Under the pieces are notes generated by a model. It saw only the letters and a list, made by a program, of their open reading frames with translations. It made no database searches and was not told the DNA's origin. Shown here piece after piece: positions 48,921 to 63,115 of a stretch of DNA of 64,000 nucleotides. Position 1 is the first letter of the stretch. Each line of letters opens with the position of its first letter. Source of the stretch: Lateolabrax maculatus (Eukaryota; Chordata; Actinopteri; Acropomatiformes; Lateolabracidae); assembly GCA_031216445.1 (NCBI GenBank), contig CM062209.1:27395501-27459500 (forward strand). Reading direction: 5' to 3'. A program made the position numbers and the translations under genes.

Positions 48921-51900
48921 AAAGGAGCTGCTTGGAGTCTATGTAAAAACTATTTGTTTTCTTTTGGGAAGTTAATTTTGCCGTTGAAACGTTGAATAAC
49001 ACTGATTGCTTATATACCAACTGCAAAAACATCATAATATGCTAATTACTATAGTACATGCTGTATACAGTTAGGACATGGAATGGAATTTGTACACAGT
49101 TAAACAGACTTATTTACTTCAGGTTTATCAAAATGCAATTTTCTGTGGAGAAGCTGCTGCTGCTTGTCGGAGGCAATGTGATCTTACATAGCTGGGGATC
49201 TGTAGTTCACAGGGCTCTTATTTATACAGGTCAGAGGTCAAACCTGTTGCTGGCTCACCCCTGGGCTGTGTTTGTGTGTGAAGGCAGATGATGACACCAT
49301 GTGTCTGTGCACAATGACTTCCCCGGCTGTTAAATGAGAGAGCTCTGTGTGCTAGTGGGGTGGGGGGGACAACAGTTGGTTGGCTCATCTAGCTGTTAAC
49401 CAGCCTTTTGATGTTCCTAACATAAACAGGGTTATTTACAGTACAGGAGGAGGTAGTGACGAGGTGGAGGCGACGGACGATCTCTCGCTCTTTACTGAAG
49501 GCCCTCCAACCCCCGCCAGTGAGTCGTCAGGCCAACGTGTGTTTTAGCGGTTTGCCACTGTGTTTACTCAGGGAAAGTTGATGGTGCACCATGCTGTTTT
49601 TTCAGCAGCAGTGTGCTTCACATTCACAGGTACAGCTATCCAGGACAACAATAATGCTCTACTATTGGCTTTCAGCAGCTGGGGGTGTTTTGGAGTGTTG
49701 TTTAGTCACGTTCCCTGTCCAGATCTTCTCAGTTAGAAGTTCAGAGATGAGAGCCAGTGACTTTCTCCTTTGTTCTTTGCACAACCACTCCCTGGTATTG
49801 TTGCAGTGCATCAGGGAATATTTTGTGTGTACATGTGTATGACTGTGTGTGAGTCTTTTCTGTAATGTTTTAACCAGTTGAAATTGCCATTGTCTTTAGA
49901 GAGAAGAGAGGGTGGGAGAAATATATGATGATTTTTTTTTTTTTGTGCCATTTCAGATACTTTTCACAGGATAGAATTCACACCGAATCCTTGTAATTCT
50001 TGCCAAAGGTCATGCCAACTGACGACAGTCAGAGATCATCCCTCATAAACTCACACCAGCTGGACACTGCAGCTACCAATCACTGAAATTCAGCCACGAT
50101 TGAACCCTGTGACTTGCAGTCTTCGGTGCATCTTCGCGTGGGATCAGTTCCTAAGACAGGTCGATCCACAGGCCTCTGTTTTTAAGGTTGCTGCCTGTGG
50201 TAAATGTTTGGCTGCAGTCACGGAGTGTCCCTGCTGCTGGAATGGCATGGACTGTGGAGACCTGACAAACACAACCACCTGTAGTTAGCAACAGATTCAC
50301 CTCATCGTGTGTGTGTGTGTGTGTTCAGGTCATTGTTACTTAAACATGTGGACAGTACAAACTGCTGAATTCAGCCAAGAGTATTCCACACATCGAGTTC
50401 AAATTTGGAAAAACTTGTAGTGCCAATCAACAGACACATATTTGTCAAATACTCCTGTAATAATAATACAAATTTAATAAGAAACAACAAAACTCCAACG
50501 GTTTAATTACCTGCTTGGTTTGTTGCCATTATCATGCATGTACATTTGGACCTGTGTGGAAATAGTTTTAAGCTGCAGCCAAACACACATGCCTTACCTC
50601 TATTGGATAAACAGATGATGACGAAGTGTATCTATCAGTTCCAACAAGTTCAGTGTGTTCAAACTGTCATACTGGACACAGATCAGGTGGAGTTTGGCTC
50701 ATCGCCAACCCTGTACAACAAAGGGATGCTCCACACTGAAAAACTATTACAAACAAACCTAGACGGACAGAAAGACCTTAGCAGTTAACGGGTGAGATCA
50801 TACACATAGATTTCTATGTGTCCCCAGTTCACTTCACTAAAGTGGGCGTAGCTCAGGATGCTGTCATCAAGCATAAGCTCAGGGGCGCAGTCAGAGGATG
50901 ATCCAGGTCCCCGGTCCAACATCGTCTCACATCCTGAATTACACATTCCACACTCAGTCTGTTTTTCAGGTTGTCTAAGTTCTGTCAAAAAAAGAACTCA
51001 CACCCTGTCTATGATAGATACCATATTTGCTGGTTTATTTATTATTATCAGTTTATTGTCACCTCCTGACCATTTTTTTTCGTGAGACATTTCTTGACAC
51101 AAGACATTTTAATCTAATCGGCAGACTGGAGTGAATTCTAAAAACTTTGTTTTAAAGAAAATAAGAACTGGTGATCATATCTAGGGAACCAAGTGATATT
51201 GGAAGGAAGGAAGTCCTGTCTCATAGCGCATTTTATTCCCTTATGCTTGGCACCCTCGCAACTTGACATGATAACACAAACATGGACTATGATCAAAGTC
51301 AGCAATGGCTCAATCTGCAAGTTCAGTGGGTCTGACCTGCTGCCCTGTCAAAGCAGACCTCAACCACACACGTTTATCTTCCACTGCACCTTTGAGTCCT
51401 GTGAATGAGAGCTTTAAATATGATCTTCTCATTTGTGGTGGCCCCAGTATTTGCCATCATTGTTGACCCTTGTGTGCTTGTTCATGTGTGATTACATGGA
51501 TATCCTAGTTTATGAGGCCTGATGCCACTAAAGGGGGTTTGGATAACCAGCGTGTTGCCACAGTGGCTCAGTCTCGCTCCAGCGAGCCAAAATGGACACC
51601 AGAGCTCCCAGTCTGCAGTGCTATGTCAGTGATCCAACAGGGAGACTTGAGGCATGTTTGCTCATAGGTTCTACTCTGCTGATCTGAGACACAGAGCCCA
51701 ACCGTGGCCTCCAGTTATTGTTCTTCAGGTAACAATTGAACAGCAGATGGCTGATCTGGACTAACTTTGGCAGCACCGAACAGTGCTCATGTGTTCAAGC
51801 TTCCCCTGTCTGGAACCCTGGAGTTGTTTTTTATCATCACCTCAAGGAGTCTGCAGCAATTTGGAATTGTTTAATTGGATTTTGTGGCAGGACTGAGGTT

Positions 51901-54017
51901 GACATGTTTTGAAAGCTATGAAGTCTGAAGTTGAAGCTCCCCTGCAACCCCCACAGTCACACATACAGTTGCAGAAGTCCCTGGAGCAAGTGCTGCGGAA
52001 CCTGGGGAGTGGTGAGGGGGCGACACAGTTCATTTCTGGTATGGACTGTGAAAGCCTACGTCCCCCTCTCTGAAATGGGATTGAGAAAAAAACACCTGTT
52101 TCTTGTGTAGTGATGTCGGATAATAATTTTGAAGTGTTTTTCAGGCTTGTGTTTTGAGCATATGTCCTTGGAGGTCACAAACCCCAGAAGGTCATGATGC
52201 TGTTTGCACCACAGGTCTTTGCATGTGAATTGTATGAAGTGATTTAAACAATTGCTGCCATGTAACAGATCAATATGACTGCATGTTGTTTGTGCTCAAA
52301 TACTGTACATGTGGATGTGGGTAAAAACTAGGTGGTCTAGCTTGGAACTCGGCTCCTGCTCTTCTGCTCATTGCAATTGTGAAAGGACACCTGATGATGT
52401 TTAGAGATACAGATGTTGAGAGATTTTGCTGTTCTACCTACATTGGTTTTTGGCTGGACAGTAGCATGGTGGGGCCAGCCTTATAAATACAAAATTCTGT
52501 CCCTGACTTACTGAGTGAGTGATGAAGTTACACCACTGGTCGGTCAAATTTCCCCATTGGCCATTGCTCTGTCAAAATGAATAGGTGTAGGAATAGGTGA
52601 GTGAGTATCGTGAGAACCGGACAACAGCGGTGAGATTGAACTTCCTTGCGAAGTCCTGGCAGCAAGACCAAATAAGTGAACAGCTTATTACACTCACTCA
52701 TTAAAACTCTGACAGAACAGACTGAAATCATCACTGGAGAAAACAAAATTATGAAAGAAACCTTCTTGGACCTGCAGAGTCAGAGCATGCGATATAACCT
52801 CAAGGGAAAGAATAAAAAGGAACTAAACCTGATCTTAAAAAAAAATAAAATAACAAACACCAAGATATGAGTGGAAAGTTTTATCTTGCACCGGCAATTC
52901 TAAACTTCTTTGACTCAAACTTAGCTTAACCACGTCATGTGATGTGTGATCAGTACACTTTAAGAAAAAATATGACTGGGACCACAACAGGAGACAGATG
53001 CAAAATGACATTAAACCACTGACTATCTGTGTAAAATTTGGCCTCAATTTAGCACATTGACCACACCTGGTCCAGCTATATACTAGTTAACCAATTATTA
53101 TTAGTGTCATGCTCAGTCCAGTACTGCAAGGTGTACAGGACTTGATCTAATTATCTCCAGATAACAAATGGTGCTCATATGTAGAATTGAAGCTGTAATT
53201 TAACAACTTACAATTTAATCGACATATCAAAGATGTTGCGACATAAATGTTTTTCTCCTTGCCTATGAGAGAAAGGAGTCCCAGAACAGAACAGAGTAAT
53301 AAAACATCTCATATCTTCAAATTATATATCAACCTATAATAATTACACCTCAGGATTAGAAATACATTTGAACAGCACCAGACTTAATTCATAGGAGAGG
53401 ATCTAATACACAATACAATTCTAAATTTCCTCCATTGATTTGTAACAACAAGCATTTTGAAATTAATACCCTAAACTTGATTCCCAGCTGTAGATTAGTT
53501 TAGGTTTAGAACCTGGGTGGCATGCAGAGGTGCACAGCTCCTCAATTGTCAATGTGTGTTTGTGTGTGTGTGTGTTTGACTTTAGATCTGATAGGCAGAT
53601 GTGTAGGAAATCCCATGAAAATCACACAGCAGACCTGTGTGTGTAGATGGGCAGAAGACATATGGAAACAGATACACAGAGAGCTCATGTGTTTATGTGA
53701 TAGAAAGAGAAAGGTAGGAAGAGACAAGGGGAGACTGATGAAGAAAGAAAAACAGATATGATGATGGAGGGAGGTTGTAAGGCAGACACAATTAGCTTAA
53801 AGAAAGAAAATCCTTTTAAGAAAGCATTTTCTTGAACAAGGGGTTTGAGATGCTGACCATTATACCTGTTGATAACATGCAACAGCACCAGTGTTATGGT
53901 ATATCAAGGTCAATACTCATATTACAAGATTACTGAAGTTGACAGACCATATTTTTTGCATTTTGTGTAAAATGTTTTTTAAAGGATTGCATAGAGTCAA
54001 TGTTTCCTCAAGATTTT
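48921..54017 (+). other. intron 2 stretch
   Basis: Holds TG microsatellites at 50307-50324 and 53553-53577 and a T-run near 49933. No Gly-X-Y exon or RNA gene recognised. Confidence 0.4.
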
Positions 54018-54430
54018 TAGCCATGTTAGCAATGTGGCTCTATGGATGACAACAACTTTGGTCCAGACTGGAACATAACAACTATTGGATGGACTGCCAC
54101 TTCGCTTTAGCGTCATCATTAAGTTGACATTTTTGGTCTTGAGTGAAACTCAGTTATTGAATGGATTGCCATGACATGGGGTACAGATATCCATGGTGCC
54201 CTGAATCCTAATGATGTCAGTGACCTCTTGATGTTTCCTACTAGAGAGATTGTGATTGGTAGTCATAGTGGTTCAGAATCAAATGTCTCAATAACTATTG
54301 GATAGATAAATATGCAATTTGGTGCAAACATTTATGGTCTTTGTAAACTTTGGACATTCATGGTCCCCAGAGGATGGTCCCTAGTGTTTTTTGTGACCCC
54401 CGTGACTTTTCCTCTTGCAACCCTGCCAGG
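54018..54430 (+). repeat. dispersed teleost repeat, 5'-half fragment with internal repeats
   Basis: The phrase (a)actattggatggattgcca recurs in variants at about 54078, 54155 and 54291, with tttggtcttgagtgaaactc between. This is the 5' half of the family whose 3' half lies at 7001-7150. Confidence 0.55.
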
Positions 54431-55254
54431 TCTAAATTTCCACTTGACCAACACATGACAAGGTATCCACGCTTCGTACTGTATCTAGCATCAACCATAC
54501 ATGCACACCCAGCCCTCGGCTTTCCAAGCCTCACAGGAAAATATTGCTTTTCGACATCTTTTTTCTAAACAGATTTGTTCTTTTGTGGACGGGAGAGGAG
54601 CAGGAAACTGCAGAAGTGGAACATGTTCAGAAGTGGTTGCTCGTGGTGGTGTGATGAAGGAATATGAGAATGTCTTGTCAGTCACAACTCTGCCAAGCTG
54701 GAGGTAAACTGCCATTTTTTTGCGGCCAGGCCTGTTTTTCTCATTTGGAGCTGCTCGGTACGAAATCTGATTCCATTGTGTGATTGAGCTTTTCATTTTG
54801 TTTGTCTTTGCAGTGGACATGCCATCCCTCATCAGCCATTACTATTTATTTTGATAAGCTGTTTGGCTAGGAGAGCGAGACAATCCACTGAGAATTGACC
54901 TGGAGGTTTACAATGCCCCCCTGTGTGGGTCAGATCCTCACTTACTAAATGCCTGCTAGTGTTATAGCTCTGTCATGCTAAAAATCAACAAATAGCACAT
55001 AATGGTGTTGACATACAGTATACAGTAGGCCTAATTAATAAACAGTTTGTTTGCCTTTAAACTCTTTTTGATGTTTTCTAGCACACTTCATTTAATTCTA
55101 TCATCTTCCCTCATCTGTGCTCCATACATGCATGGCATCACTATGTGAGTTATTCTGAAACACCCGAGTATGTGTATGATGATAACAAGCTTCAGCTTCT
55201 GTACATGTCAGCACGTATAGCTATGTCAGCATGGGTTACTGTATTGCCTCAAAT
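54431..55254 (+). other. intron 2 stretch
   Basis: Nothing recognised. Confidence 0.3.
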
Positions 55255-55560
55255 TACGATTATTTACATAATCAATCTTTTGGTTTTTAACTTATTTCGA
55301 ATTTACTGATTAACCATTTGGTCTGCAGCATGTCACATAATGAAAAATAGTCATCAGGATTTCCCTGATCTGAAGAAGATGTCTTTAATTGTCTTATTTT
55401 GTCCAACCAACAGTCCAAAACCCAAAGATAGTCATTCTGAAATTATATAAAACAGAAGAAAAGCAGCAAATCTTCACATCAGAGAAGCTGGAACCAGCAT
55501 TTTTATCATTTTTGCTTTATAAAGAATTTCAGCTATTAAAATATTAATTGAAACTGTTGC
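55255..55560 (+). repeat. ancient dispersed repeat, orientation B
   Basis: ccaaccaacagtccaaaacc, then caaagatagtcatt and agagaagctggaaccagcat, match the core of the family whose opposite-orientation copy is at 41155-41407. Confidence 0.6.
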
Positions 55561-58500
55561 TGATTAACACATTAATCAACCAGTGTAGTTGTTGGCAACT
55601 ACAGCTGTGTCTCAGGCATGGCCGGAATAATCAACTTGGCCCCAGGGCAACACTGAGCTGCCAGGCCCCTTTTGACCCCCTGTGCTTCCTCCTCTCTGTG
55701 CTGTATTCCTGGTCCAAGGTTTGCTCTGTGGTAATTACATTAAACACAATTTAACTTGTATATTCTTAATATTCTCCATGTCAGCACAGTATCATCTGAA
55801 ATGATGGCAGTTTTGACAAATTGTAGCAATACTTCAGAAAAACAAAAAATAATTAAAATGCATACAAACCTTTACTTGCATTACTTGACTATAAAAGTAT
55901 TACCAATAAAATGTATGATCATCATATTGTATGTGCTCTTGGGTATTTAGAATATTGAACTTCAAAATAAGTAGTGACAACTGTCAAATAAATGTAGTAA
56001 AATATCAAATATTTCCCTCTGAAATGTAGTCGAGCAGAAGTTTAAGGTAAATGAAATGGGAATATGTAACTACAAGTATCTCCTTTATCCTTTAGAGGAC
56101 CAAAACACCAGGTTAAATCGGGTTCTCTCAGATCACATTTTGTGTCATATTAAGAGCCTTGTGTGACACTTAAAGTATATTTGTTTTGTCAACTATCAGC
56201 TTTCTGACCAAAGGGTAATTATTTAGTCTAACTGTTGAACAGTCTGGTAGTCTGACTCCAGCCTAACCGACCTCCTGGCTCCAGAGGACCACACATCTGT
56301 CTGATTGTGTGAATTATGTGAGCACTAAAAATGTTGCATATCTTGCTCCCCATAAACATTTTCTGTTCATTTGTCTTTGCACTGACATTATATCCAGTTT
56401 AAATATGGGTTTCACTTTCCACCTGACGATAAATGTAGAGTTGCTGTGTGCTATTTTAAAGTTATTGTTTACACCCATCATGTCCCCATGTGTGCTTGCT
56501 TCAAGCTGACTAATGTCTGCGATGACAGCTCCCATTCTGAGCCTGGCCTTATGACATTCAAGTGTCCCAGCTAATGACAAACAGCACACTTAAATAAGAG
56601 GATGGAGGCTGTTTTCCTGCTACAGACTCTTTGGCCTGGTCAGGGCCGGAGTCTCTCGGCTAACACAACCTTAACTGTAGGATTTAATTGGAGGGTTGAA
56701 CCAAACTATCAAGGCAGAGATCAAAGCGTCTTACACAGTATCTTGTTTAGATTCCACCCAAGTATGCAAGAAAACTTTTTACTTTGCCATGACATACAAA
56801 CCTGTTTCAGTGGCTTTATTACCCTGTAAAATACAGGGCAAGGGACTTTTTTGTCATCAAAATAGGACAGATATGACCTTTAGTAAGGGGTTTGATAGTT
56901 ATTTAGACACATGTTCCACAATCTGATACAATGCCTTCTTAAATCTGTGTGGCGCCACTGGAAAATGTAATGATATCACTGAATAATTCTGGACAGTTAG
57001 TAAGCTGCAAATAAGACATTTCTTTCATTGTGGGAAAATTTTCTATGTTGATAGGTATGTTGTTAGAGGATGTAGCTAGTTACCAGGAGAAGGGAGGGTT
57101 GCACGGGGAAACAATAAAAGGGACAGAAACAAATAAGTAACCCAAAACACACAAGGGCTCGAACAGCAGATGCATGTGGCATTATTTTTTTGGTACAGTG
57201 GGCCAATCATGAAATTTATGTCGACGTTTGGATGCCGAAAGTAAACTCTGGGGTCGATTTGGGAAGATTAATTGTTGACAGCCATATTGAATTTAGCTGT
57301 ATCGCTGACTCTATCGGTTTTCTGATGCATGTTGGATTACTTTAACATAATATTAGTAATCAGCAGCTTTGCTCTAAATATATCAGATTGGTTTTGGCTT
57401 CCAAAAAGTGCTTTTCCAGAGGCTTAACCAACCTGACAGGAATGCAGTCCTCTGAAAAACAAAGAATCCAAACTCTATTCTTCTGGCTTCACTCCAGATA
57501 TATTGGCAACCACATCAGCCTTCACAAACCCGTAGCGCTGCTCTGTGTAAGGTGTTGGAAGGATCAGATAGTGGGTAGAGGGTGGTGTGGGGTGGGCTGC
57601 ATTGTTTCTTACCTGGGGGTTCAAAGAAACTGAAATCTAAGCTTTGCTGTGGTTCCACCATCAGACTGCACAAGGGAGGCTTAATTTGACAAATGCCAAA
57701 CTCCTACAGCACACATGGTAAAAGAATTGACTTTATCTCCATTTTTTTCAGCAATCCCTCTCCCTCTCCCTCTGTCTGAGCTTCTGTTTTAATAGCTTGC
57801 ATAGCGTAGTGTGTCGGCTACCATTTCTCCTGCCTGGAAACTCCATTTAAAAATGAATCGCCTCTTTAAATCCTCACAGCACCTCATTCTTAAACTTGGC
57901 AGAAGACTGACTTATGAAGTCACATTGGGGGGACTGAGGTTCCAGCCCCGCTGGTCCTCAGGGAGACCTGACGTCTGTGATATTAGCAATGTGACAAAGC
58001 AGGACTAAAAGTGTTTGTCTCACTCACAACAGTCAGATGACAGAACAGAGTATGCATAGGGGAAGCCGGGGAGACCAAACCAGTGTGTTTTGGTTGTTTT
58101 AAGAACACATGGTTTCAGGCAGACTAATTGCCATGTAAAAGCCTCAGAAAACATTCCTTAGACAATGATGATGTATGTCAGCGAGGAATAACACTGAGAA
58201 ATGGACATAAAAATTCCTGCAACTCACTGTTACTCTAAATATGTTGGAGATGCGGTCAATAAACATTGATCCATCAGTTCTATCAGATTGTTCTGACAAA
58301 ATTAACAGCTGAGATATGGATACAGATCAATCACACAGACCCACACTGCAAGAACTTGTGGACTGGTGCCATAGGTCATTTTTAGATTTAAATGTATCCA
58401 GACTTAAGAAAAAATAATTTTGTTACAACACAAAGACAGTATTCCAACAAAAATAAAGTTACAGATACTTGGGAATAACAAAACCTACTGAAGCCATTTC

Positions 58501-60547
58501 CGATCAGCTTATTACTCCACACATGCTGTCCTCCATGACCTCTTTGTACGTAAAACATTAAGATAGGAAAGTTTATTTTGGAAGCCATTATACTTTAAAA
58601 TGATATTGTTAAATCCTTGAAATGTTGTTAATAATTACGGCATAGTAGTGCAGAAGTGGTTCTGTAAACTGTGCTGGATGTTTACATCAGACAGTGTGGG
58701 TAATGGGTTGATGGAATAAGTTATCTCATTGCAACTTGTTGATGTAATTCACTGGCTTCACTCCTTGTTTGTTTTAATTGAGCTGCTTTTGTAAGACTTC
58801 ACTGATAATTAATTTATCTGGTTCTGAAAACAATAACACTTTTTAGATAACGTCTCAAAAGGCTCTCTTGATGAAGAAAGTGGATATGTGCTAATTAAAC
58901 ATCAAGAGATGGATGAAGGGAAACTGCAACCTGCACAATGTGCACACTGTTGTTTTAACCCATACATAAAGCACTGCATTGGTTTACATTGGTGAATTTG
59001 TTGTTTTAACCTTTGATGCGATGCCATTTGTCTGGGCTAAGTAATGTGCTGGAGGATCGGGCAATGGTGGGGTTTCACCGCCGTGACATCTGCAGCCTCT
59101 TGTTAATGTGAGGCTGAGAGGAAGAGAGTGGCGCCTGGATACTGCTCACTTTAGAACTGCCACGTGCTCAGCCTATTCTTAGAAACTCCCTTCAATAGAT
59201 GATTGAGAATAATGTTATTACAGGATTCCTGCACAGTAAAGTTCTGGAAATATACATATGAGGAAATTAGACAATATGTTTGGAAAAGTAAGGAAATATA
59301 TTGTTGGACCTCAGTCTTTTCAAGTTAAACAACCTTTGTGGATGTGATGTGAGTGAGTAGGGACAAGATGACATGGATGGATCATTCATACTAAAAACAG
59401 TAAAGCGTCTGAATTAGTCTTGACTATTTTAAAACCCCAAAGCAGATGAATTGCAACCACTATCTGTGCTTACACACACAGTCCTCTGTCTCTCTTTGAC
59501 TTCCCACATCTCTGCTGCTTCCTTTAACTGGTGACATCGAGCAAAGGAAGTGCGAGCTGGATGACATATTGGTTTTCATGACAGAGGCCGGTGGACTTTT
59601 GAAGGTTATTTAATAGCATTGGGGCCCCTCTTGGGTTACAGTGTGGGAGGTGGGCACATACTATCCAAAGGCGTTGAGAAGAAGCCTTTTTCCGGTGGCT
59701 TAGTTAGTGAAATCCTTTACATCTTTCTTTTTTTCCACAGTGTGAATTTCCCCTACCTTTCTCACACATATTCACTCACTATTTATAGAGAAAGTCTTTC
59801 TCATTCTCTTTGGCATGTCTTAATGTCATCCTCTTTTTGCTTATTTGTCCACCTGAATCATCCATCAGCAGCCCTTTTTTTCCAAGTTTTTTCTGGAAAT
59901 CAGCTTACCTTTGTCAGTTTCCTAAACCAGACTGCTGACTTCTGCACTCGGAAAGTCAATATAATTTGTTATCATTCCACAGATCTTTTGTGTCCTGCTA
60001 ATTCCTGCCCTAAGGTCTAACAACAGTGCACCGTGTACAAAACTTGAACAAACCCTCAGTGTGCCTGGATGCAACCACACTATTAAGTCAATGAAAGAGG
60101 AGCTGGAGCTACAGGCTCATTAAAAGCTCTGGACTATTGCGAAAAAGCCCTGACTGTGTGTTTCTAGTGGTTATATAAATGAGTGAGTCAGCCTTTTATC
60201 CTGGGGCACTGATCTTTATACCAATTTCTTAATGATAGACCCTGTACTTTATTAACTTCCTAAGCTCTAAGTAAACTGTTTGTTGCACGGGAACATAGAT
60301 TTAATGCAGTCACATATGATTTAAAGGACATATGTGTATATATATATATATAGGTAAATATAATGTATTTCATCACTCAACAGGCTAATCCACAGACCTT
60401 GCTCTCGTATATGTGGCACATTGCTCAGAAAGCCTTACTACCTTTCACCCACAGAGTGGATTCAAATACACTCTGGAACTTACTTGACTCATTTGAACTC
60501 ATTTGTAAATTAGCTTGGACTTTGTTGTAGCCATGTTCAATTCTTGC
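55561..60547 (+). other. intron 2 stretch
   Basis: (TA) run at 60336-60352. No convincing exon. Two glycine-bearing stretches (near 57924 and 58057) were examined and rejected as collagen exons. Confidence 0.4.
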
Positions 60548-60860
60548 TTTTGTTTAAAGCTATACTAATCAATATTTTTTATATTAACAATGGATCAAAT
60601 GTAGAGATTAACACACAGAGAGTTATAAAAAAATCTTCAGTTCACTCACTTTTTAGCCTCTTTGACTCCTTCTTTTTTTTTTTTTTTTTTACTTCTTAAA
60701 ACTTCACTCTCATCAACCTTATTTCCAGCAGCAGCAGGCAGCTGTTTTTGTGAAAAAGCTCTGGTAAACTAAAAAAATGGGCAACTAGCTTGTGAAGGCA
60801 GTCAAACGCCTAATAGGCAAACAGCTGACAAAGGCCCAACATCTGGGGCAGAAACAGTCA
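60548..60860. repeat. probable MITE (taaagctatactaatcaata type)
   Basis: tttaaagctatactaatcaa, then tattttttatattaac, followed by a T-run and tgaaaaagctctggtaaact, recall a teleost element. Right end not defined. Confidence 0.4.
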
Positions 60861-62985
60861 TTGGAATGTTACTCTTTGTCTTTTGAATTTGTAATTCTGC
60901 AAGTGTTTGCCAACAACTTTATAGGGTGATGATATGTCAAAAGTTTGTTTTCAACATGTTCTGCTGCCCGCAAGTGGCCAAAGGAACCTATTAATGCAAA
61001 CATGAAGTGTGTGATTTAAGTTGAGGAATGAAAAGTGAAAGGGTAAACAAGAGTATGATTTATGCGCTTCCACTTCAGTCCCACATATTGCCATGAATTG
61101 CATTAGGAAGCTTGTCTTCTGTCCAAACTGGAGTGGTGCAGTGGAAGTTCTTTAATGCATGCCTTTTCCTCCTCCTGAGAGCAATTTCAGAGAATAATCA
61201 TTGAGTCAGGTTAATGGTGGCTTTTCTGGCAAAGAAACAATGTTGTCATTGTTGTGATCTGCTGTAAGAGCTGCTGTGTAATTATCTAATCCCAGGTTTA
61301 GTGTTGTTTTTTTTTTGTTTGTTTGTTTTTTTGTGGTCTAAGGCCTGCTGGAAAACATTCCAGTTTTCCTACAAAAGATGTGGCTTTGAGAGCAAAGTTG
61401 TTCCCATTCCTGAAATTGACAAGAATGGCATGACAAACAGCCGGGAGGGTTTAATGAAATTAGATACTATTATGGTATAATACAGGGCAGGTTATTTTGC
61501 CTCTAATAGATTTGATGCATTTGATATCCTGCAGAACTTTCACAGCACTTTTACAGTCCGCACATGGATATTTCATCAGTGCCAAAGCATATTGGCTCCA
61601 CAGTCTGGCCTCTGAAGGTGTCACATCCTAAAGAGACTATGGATGCAAAATTCTTCTCCGCATGAGACCTTTTGGCCACGAACCTCCTTCAAAATAAATG
61701 ACATGTAGGAAATCTGACCGAATGTGCACGTTCACCCTCGGCCCGACAGCCAGAGCAATATCATGGTAGTTTACAAGTGGCTTTTATTATAATAGTGACT
61801 ATTAGAATGCGTCTTTTCACATTACTGTGTTCCCTTTTTGTTCACATTTGACATTTTCTCATAGTGTGACATCAGGTTAGCACAGAGCCAAAGAAATCAC
61901 AGGCAGCTTTAAAATCATGACTTAATGTTTTACAAGGCTGCAAAGCTATAAGGGCTGTCTTGCATGTAGTTAATATGGAGAGGATGACGATGAAGAATGG
62001 GAGCCTTTGTCCCAACTCCATCCTCCGTCTGCTGAGCTGTCTGCTGCTCAGGACATTTCATCTTTTACTGGGCCTCTCTTTCTACTGGACAGGCTGGAAA
62101 TGAACAGGGGAAATGGTGTGTGATGAACTGTTAGTTTGTCTCAATGAGATTTTTTTGTGGGGGGCTCTTAACCTAATATCGATGCTGTGGGTTTATTAAT
62201 TCCCCTGTGGTTTCAGCAAGGAGAGGTCTGTATGATTATACTTTTTCAACAGAGTTAACTACCCCCCACCCACCCATGGCCATTTTCATTTGGAAACTGA
62301 AGAGGCCTTAATGTGTGAGGGGGGGATATTTGCAGCAAATGGTGAAAAGGCATGAAACTTGAAAAAAATAATATTTTTCATGATCTCAAAAAGAGGTGGA
62401 GCCAATTTTTCCTTCCTGTGACAGAGAGAAGTGCAAAAGTTCACTTAGTTTTATCCTTTGATGGATTCACACCCCTCACCAAATCCCCTCCACTGTTTGC
62501 ACAACTGCAGCTGAAAATCCCTTCAGTGTTAAAGTGAATTTACATAGCGTAGTATTCTTTTCCTTTAAAATCTGCAAATTTGAATGGTTTTGGCTTCAGA
62601 ACCAAGTGATTAATGCATGGCTGTGAAGGTGATTGGACATGCTCTGCTGACAATGCAAACAGGCTTTTCACTTTCCTGTCACCATACCTTTAAATGAAAC
62701 CTTTGACGTCAGGGTGGATTGAGTTTTTGCAGAATGTGGACTAAGATTTCAAATACAACTCATACCACCTGCACAAATCATCAGGCTACTTATTGGTCCA
62801 AGCCGTCTGATTCACAACGACGAATCTTACTAAATCCAAATTACAACAGCTTATATCTGCACTGGGGTTTTATAAAGGATGTAGTGTCCCATATTGGTCC
62901 TATTTTGGATATTCAGAACACATGTAAACACTTTGTCGTATTTTATCACTTTATCATTTGAAGCATCCTTGGGCCTACTTTTACT
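60861..62985 (+). other. intron 2 stretch
   Basis: T/TTTG-rich run near 61305-61333. No exon or repeat recognised. Confidence 0.35.
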
Positions 62986-63115
62986 GTTAGCCAGTTGAGG
63001 TGGTCCTGGCATCTGATCATGATGCCTATGGGATGCTGCCTTTGGAGGGTTTCCAAGCATGTCTGACTGAGAGGGTCCCCTGACCCAACATACTCTGGCC
63101 TTGGGGATTCACAAG
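62986..63115 (+). repeat. degraded LINE ORF fragment
   Basis: ttgaggtggtcctggcatct, gatcatgatgcc and gagggtttccaagcatgtct resemble the end of a teleost non-LTR retrotransposon ORF (where the consensus runs gaggtggctcgggcatctga). No frame remains open through it. Confidence 0.4.

Noticed and set aside
57924..57980. Stretch readable as G-S-S-P-A-G-P-Q-G-D-L, a possible collagen exon 3
   Set aside because: Glycine is not at every third residue, no pyrimidine tract precedes the only acceptor in phase, and no good donor follows.
58057..58082. Glycine-containing stretch G-E-A-G-E-T after an AG
   Set aside because: Only two Gly triplets, the next is broken, and the donor is poor.
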